Made by a program: the position numbers and the translations under genes. Below are positions 63,601 through 64,000 of a DNA stretch of 64,000 nt, one piece after another. Every line of letters starts with the position of its first letter. Position 1 is the stretch's first letter. The notes below the pieces were generated by a model that worked only from the letters and a program-made list of their open reading frames with translations, was not told the origin of the DNA and searched no databases. This DNA comes from Corynebacterium afermentans subsp. lipophilum (lineage in GTDB: Bacteria > Actinomycetota > Actinomycetes > Mycobacteriales > Mycobacteriaceae), in NCBI RefSeq assembly GCF_030408375.1, contig NZ_CP046530.1, forward strand, positions 2,289,802-2,353,801. Direction: 5' to 3'.

Positions 63601-64000
63601 CTCCCCGCACCCTGCGAGAGGGCTGAGAGTATGTGGACAGCTGTTCGACGCGACAAGTTATCCACAAAAACCCCTCCGGGCGAAGTTTCGACAGCCCGAG
63701 GTCGGAGCGGGTAACAATGAAGCAATCACCACAATCGCACAGCCTGGGGATGCACAGGCCTGTGGATAACTGTGAAGTACCGGTTGAGACTTTCGCCGAA
63801 AAATTGTTGTTTAGGCAGGTCAAAGCGGTGCAAGATCTCGCACAGAGTTATCCACAGGGTCTGCACGCCCTGTGGACAAACCGCGCTGCTAAAGTATCCA
63901 CACCTGTGGATAACTCTGTGGAACAGCAGGTGACAGCGCGCCGAGCGGGCGAGCAGAGTTGTGGATTGCACATGTAGGCAGGAACAGACTGGAGACGACG
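63601..64000. other. oriC: Replication origin (oriC) region between rpmH and dnaA
   Basis: Exact DnaA boxes TTATCCACA lie at 63658-63666 (+), 63761-63769 (-), 63848-63856 (+) and 63905-63913 (-). Near matches lie at 63633-63641, 63871-63879, 63894-63902, 63917-63925 and 63960-63968. The densest part is 63848-63925. Together with rpmH on the left and the usual rpmH-oriC-dnaA order, this is the chromosomal origin; the dnaA start should lie just beyond base 64000. Confidence 0.93.

Noticed and set aside
63314..63769. 151-codon plus-strand open frame near the origin
   Set aside because: It crosses DnaA boxes and has no ribosome site or motif; this is oriC.

Overview
The window is the left flank of a replication origin in a high-GC actinobacterium, almost certainly a Corynebacterium. 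The gene order murJ-sigM-trxB-trxA-cwlM / parB-parA-rsmG-yidC-yidD-rnpA-rpmH, running into a cluster of DnaA boxes at the right edge, is the classic corynebacterial/mycobacterial oriC neighbourhood. Supporting signs are a 6C RNA, seven parS sites, many GTG/TTG starts, and MurJ with a pseudokinase tail. dnaA itself should start just beyond base 64000.

Region 1 (1-25.9 kb, all on the minus strand) is a large defence locus. In transcription order it has an SNF2 helicase (DrmD-like), a 1525-residue Eco57I-type adenine methyltransferase (DrmMI/PglX-like), an internal block of cargo genes, a 2108-residue YprA-family helicase with DUF1998 and a probable Vsr/DUF559-like nuclease tail, and a UvrD-like helicase that runs off the left edge. 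It is DISARM-related but not canonical DISARM: drmA and drmB functions look fused, and there is no PLD gene in view. The cargo block (8.5-18.4 kb) sits exactly between the methyltransferase stop and the YprA start. It carries an FRG-domain protein, a helical protein, a HEPN-motif/zinc protein, a 2OG-Fe(II) oxygenase-like protein, a two-gene toxin-antitoxin-like pair, a GltS transporter with a lipoprotein, and an AbiJ-N/Mrr-like nuclease operon coupled to the methyltransferase. A 364-bp copy of the methyltransferase 3' end and a 679-bp copy of the YprA 5' region lie inside it as broken duplicates. They read as scars of repeated cassette exchange by homologous recombination.

Region 2 (26-35 kb) holds exported or surface proteins (a coiled-coil membrane-anchored protein, two tandem paralogous small secreted proteins, a Ser/Gly-rich lipoprotein, a TPM/DUF5129-like protein), the 6C RNA, an AlbA_2/Schlafen-type regulator with an iterated operator array, a DAACS dicarboxylate symporter, an SdpI-like protein and a HARE-HTH protein.

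Region 3 (35-43.5 kb) is a complete attenuator-controlled tryptophan operon (trpL, E, G, D, CF, B, A). It is followed without a gap by a Rieske lipoprotein, a bile-acid:sodium-symporter-like protein and a small hypothetical protein.

Region 4 (43.5-49 kb) has a 13E12/DUF222-HNH protein preceded by hairpin repeats, a third member of the small secreted family, azlCD, a YqgE/AlgH protein and cca.

Region 5 (49-64 kb) is the conserved origin-proximal core, ending in oriC. An 11-13-mer related to TTGCYTATCGACG recurs in both orientations across the window, far above chance.
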